Of a DNA stretch of 64,000 bases, positions 61,343-64,000 are shown piece by piece. Position 1 is the first letter of the stretch. The number at the start of each line of letters is the position of its first letter. The DNA comes from Duganella sp. CF458 (GTDB lineage Bacteria > Pseudomonadota > Gammaproteobacteria > Burkholderiales > Burkholderiaceae_D). The notes beneath the pieces are model-generated. The model had not been told where the DNA came from, did no database searches, and saw only the letters and a program-made list of their open reading frames with translations. The position numbers and the translations under genes are program-made. Location: NCBI RefSeq assembly GCF_900113115.1, contig NZ_FOOF01000003.1, forward strand, positions 186,001-250,000, read 5' to 3'.

Positions 61343-62316
61343 ACGCGCACCCTGATCACCTGGCGCATCCACAACATGCCGGCCACCATGGCGCAGGCAC
61401 CGTACCACAGCATGCGTTGCCCATTGGGGTCCTGCCACAGGACTGCGCTGTATTTCGGGTTGGTCACCTGCATCGCAGCCATCAGTCCGAGCGGCATCAA
61501 GGTCAGGACCCAGGCCGACATGCGCCCTTCAGCCGACATCACCCGCACTTGCGCCAACAGCTGCAGGCGCGCGCGCGTCATGCGCGACACATTGTCCAGC
61601 AACTCGGCCAGGTTGCCGCCCGATTCGCGCTGGATCAGTACTGCGATCACCAGGTAGCGCAGGTCTGTCAGCGGCACGCGCGCCGCCAGGTTGTGCAGGG
61701 CGTCCTGCATGGTGACGCCGAAATTGACTTCCTCGTAGGTGGCGCGGAACTCGCCGCCCAGCGGATCGGCCACTTCGTCGCCCGCCATCTGCATCACATT
61801 GGCGAAGGAGTGGCCGGCGCGCAGCCCGCGCGCCAGAAAGTCGGCCATTTCCGGCAACTGCGACTCGATGCGGCGCACACGGGCGGCGCGCGCGCGCAGC
61901 AGCAGGAAGGCCGGTGCCGTCAATGACAGCGCGCCGGCAATGACCGAAGGCAGCGGCGGGAAGTGCAACACGGCTGGAACCAGCAGGCCGGCCAACGCAG
62001 CAGCTGCCTGCACTTGCAGGAAGCGCGCCACCTGCCAGCCCAGTCCCGCTTGCAGCAGCAGCCGGTCCAGCGTGCCGATGTGCGGCATGCGCCGCAGCAG
62101 CGCGTCAAGGGCCGGCGACTTGGCGTAACGGCGCTCCTTGAGGATGCTGATGCCGCCGCCGGCACTGTCGGTACGGCCCGACATCAGCCGCAAGCGGCGT
62201 GCGATACGCTGCGCGCCGTTGCCATGGGTGCTGCTCCACCACAGCCACACGCCCTCGCACAAGCAGATCACTGCAGCGAACAGCAGGACGGAAAAACCGG
62301 TCCAGGCGAAATTCAT
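61339..62316 (-). CDS. tadB: Flp pilus assembly protein TadB
   Basis: This 325-residue partner of TadC has a T2SF domain with LPEMADFLARGLRAGHSFANVMQMAGDEVADPLGGEF and YLVIAVLIQRESGGNLAELLDNVSRMTRARLQL. Two membrane segments lie at the N-terminus and two at the C-terminus. The start is the ATG at 62316 (MNFAWTGFSVLLFAAVICLCEG). It is ten bases after tadA. Confidence 0.93.
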   Translation of the reverse strand: MNFAWTGFSVLLFAAVICLCEGVWLWWSSTHGNGAQRIARRLRLMSGRTDSAGGGISILKERRYAKSPALDALLRRMPHIGTLDRLLLQAGLGWQVARFLQVQAAAALAGLLVPAVLHFPPLPSVIAGALSLTAPAFLLLRARAARVRRIESQLPEMADFLARGLRAGHSFANVMQMAGDEVADPLGGEFRATYEEVNFGVTMQDALHNLAARVPLTDLRYLVIAVLIQRESGGNLAELLDNVSRMTRARLQLLAQVRVMSAEGRMSAWVLTLMPLGLMAAMQVTNPKYSAVLWQDPNGQRMLWYGACAMVAGMLWMRQVIRVRV

Positions 62317-62326
62317 GGCCGCCTCC

Positions 62327-63670
62327 TTATTCGTACACCCTGCCGGGATCGAAGACGCTGTCAGGCACCGGCACGCCGAACATGCGCAGGCGTTCGGCAA
62401 AGCGCGGCCGCACGCCGGTGGCGTAGTAGTGCCCCTGCACCCTGCCCTGCGCATCCACGCCGGTCTGCTCGAAATGGAAAATCTCGTGCATCGCCACAGT
62501 GTCGCCTTCCATGCCGGTGACTTCCTGCAGGCTGACCAGCTTGCGCGTGCCGTCGGTCAGGCGCGAGAGCTGCATCACCACCGTGATGGCGGAGCAGATC
62601 TGCTGGCGCGCGGTGCGCGGCGCCAGGTTGGCGCCTGCCATGCCGACCATGCTCTCCAGCCGCGACAACGCATCGCGCGGTGAGTTGGCGTGGATGGTGG
62701 CGAACGAACCCTCGTGGCCGGTATTCATGGCCTGCAGCATGTCGATCGCCTCGGCGCCGCGCACTTCGCCCAGGATGATGCGGTCGGGGCGCATGCGCAG
62801 CGCATTGCGCACCAGCGCGCGCTGCGTCACTTCGCCTTTTCCCTCCACGTTCGGCAAGCGGGTTTCCAGGCGCACGATGTGCGGCTGCCGCAGTTGCAGC
62901 TCGGCCGCGTCTTCGATCGTGACGATGCGTTCACTGGACGGGATGAAGCCGGACAGCACATTGAGCAGCGTGGTCTTGCCGCTGCCGGTACCGCCCGAAA
63001 TCAGCACGTTCAGGCGCGCCTGTCCCAACGCCTTCAGCACTTCCGACATGGGCGGCGTCAGGCTCTTGAACTCCAGCAGCTTTTCCATCGACAGCGGCTG
63101 CGCCGAGAAGCGGCGGATCGACAGGATCGGTCCGTCCACCGCCAGCGGCGGAATGATGGCGTTGACGCGCGAACCATCCGGCAGGCGGGCATCGACCATC
63201 GGGCTCGATTCATCGACGCGCCGGCCCACGCGCGAGACGATCTTCTCGATGATCTTCATCAGGTGCGTGTTGTCGTGGAAGCTGATGCCGGTCAGCTCCA
63301 GCCGGCCGGTGCGTTCAACGTAGACCTGGGCATGGGTATTGACCAGGATGTCCGACACGCCGGGATCGGCCAGCAGTGGTTCCAGCGGCCCGAAGCCCAG
63401 CATCTCGTTCTGGATGTCCAGCACCAGCTTATGGCGTTCGCCCTGGTTCAGCACAATGCGTTCGTCGTCGACGATGCGCGCCACCAGCAGCGCCAATTCG
63501 TGCTTGAACTGTTCCGGTGTCAGGCGTTTCAGGCGTTCCAGGTCGATGCGCTCCAGGATCATCTGGTGCATGGACTTCTTCAGCTCCTGGTAGGCGCCGT
63601 CGGCCATGGCCGGGGCACTCGGCGCCTGCTGTCCATCGTCGCCCAGGGCCAGGCGTTCGCGCAAGCTCAT
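62327..63670 (-). CDS. tadA: Flp pilus ATPase TadA/CpaF
   Basis: This 447-residue secretion ATPase drives the Tad pilus. It has Walker [14 protein letters not shown], a Walker B-like [21 protein letters not shown], and conserved His region [13 protein letters not shown]. The N-terminal domain (about 1-180) includes the [18 protein letters not shown] block. The order after cpaE is standard. Confidence 0.95.
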   Translation of the reverse strand: MSLRERLALGDDGQQAPSAPAMADGAYQELKKSMHQMILERIDLERLKRLTPEQFKHELALLVARIVDDERIVLNQGERHKLVLDIQNEMLGFGPLEPLLADPGVSDILVNTHAQVYVERTGRLELTGISFHDNTHLMKIIEKIVSRVGRRVDESSPMVDARLPDGSRVNAIIPPLAVDGPILSIRRFSAQPLSMEKLLEFKSLTPPMSEVLKALGQARLNVLISGGTGSGKTTLLNVLSGFIPSSERIVTIEDAAELQLRQPHIVRLETRLPNVEGKGEVTQRALVRNALRMRPDRIILGEVRGAEAIDMLQAMNTGHEGSFATIHANSPRDALSRLESMVGMAGANLAPRTARQQICSAITVVMQLSRLTDGTRKLVSLQEVTGMEGDTVAMHEIFHFEQTGVDAQGRVQGHYYATGVRPRFAERLRMFGVPVPDSVFDPGRVYE

Positions 63671-63671
63671 G

Positions 63672-64000
63672 TCATTCTCCCATCGAAGTTTCGGCGCGGC
63701 CGAACAGCCGGTCGAACAAGCCTTTGCTTTCGGGCAGGCGGCGCTCGGTCACCGTCTCCACCAGCTCCGCCAGGCTGCGCGCCACCGGGCTGCTGCGGGC
63801 AAGTTGCAGCAGCGGAATGCCCTGGTTGACCGAATCGGTGGCGGACAGGTAATCGTTGGGCACCGTGTGCAGCACGTCGGCGCCCAGCGCCTGTTCCAGG
63901 TCGGCCAGGCGCAGCTTGCCGCCCTTTTCGTAGCGGTTGACGATCAGGCGGGTGCGCTCCTGCGGGTAGCCCAGCGAGCGGAAGATGTCGAGCAGGCGGC
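63672..64000 (-). CDS. CpaE/TadZ-like pilus localisation protein (5' end outside window)
   Basis: Only the C-terminal about 109 residues are visible (RLLDIFRSLGYPQERTRLIV...RAETSMGE). LIVNRYEKGGKLRLADLEQALGADVLHTVPNDYLSATDSVNQGIPL matches the end of CpaE/TadZ MinD-like ATPases. The C-terminal tail ends just before tadA. The frame continues past the window edge, so the start and the ATPase motifs cannot be seen. Confidence 0.85.
   Translation of the reverse strand, partial: RLLDIFRSLGYPQERTRLIVNRYEKGGKLRLADLEQALGADVLHTVPNDYLSATDSVNQGIPLLQLARSSPVARSLAELVETVTERRLPESKGLFDRLFGRAETSMGE

Overview
The window is a gene-dense, high-GC stretch of chromosome from a betaproteobacterium, most likely Oxalobacteraceae (Massilia/Duganella/Telluria-like). 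The support is the block xerC-GTPase-dksA-hslVU, the petABC-sspA-sspB and secB-gpsA arrangements, a Burkholderiales-type one-cysteine DksA and Porin_4-type porins. These assignments come from protein motifs and gene order read by eye; no database search was run. I see no insertion sequence, prophage, CRISPR array, rRNA or replication origin, and no gene-free gap longer than 300 bases.

Region 1 (1-13673) is housekeeping: metK; two lipid A acyltransferases with dapF; a Sel1-repeat protein; a porin; DUF484-xerC; a COG0523 GTPase beside dksA; a STAS-like protein; and the hslVU protease, which has a convincing heat-shock (RpoH) promoter. Region 2 (13646-26807) is a 13-gene, tightly overlapping, leftward operon. 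It encodes a type II secretion system in the order G-H-I-J-K-L-M-N-D-E-F-C and ends in a patatin-type type Vd autotransporter. Region 3 (26845-33405) is also leftward: an amidohydrolase, a MoeB/ThiF-like protein, a CtpA protease, an EnvC-like amidase activator and gpmA. Region 4 (33509-41121) holds rhodanese-grxC-secB-SH3-gpsA, a cupin and aquaporin on the other strand, a secreted amidohydrolase, and an HxlR regulator coupled to an acyl-CoA ligase.

Region 5 (41265-48828) is accessory and the most interesting part. It has a tiny His/Lys-rich secreted protein coupled to a zinc-ribbon membrane protein, a DUF5077/DUF3472 secreted protein, and then a bufferin-type RiPP locus (43686-47651). That locus contains two different cysteine-rich exported precursors, one DUF692 (MNIO) modification enzyme, its DUF2063 partner, a DoxX membrane protein and two exported alpha/beta-hydrolase-like proteins. 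Both of those have glycine where the nucleophilic serine should be. After a tRNA-Thr comes a Panacea-type (SocA-like) antitoxin gene with a two-TM partner, a candidate toxin-antitoxin pair.

Region 6 (48936-56588) is core again: sspB, sspA, the cytochrome bc1 complex, mscL, an HtrA protease, a DUF2461 protein and a tartrate dehydrogenase. Region 7 (56585-59560) is a LytTR two-component system divergent from a small secreted protein and a DUF2807 protein. The spacer carries a tandem TGCATTTC repeat with the geometry of a YpdB-type operator. Region 8 (59594 to the window end) is the C-terminal part of a Tad/Flp pilus operon (cpaE-tadA-tadB-tadC-lipoprotein), cut by the window edge.
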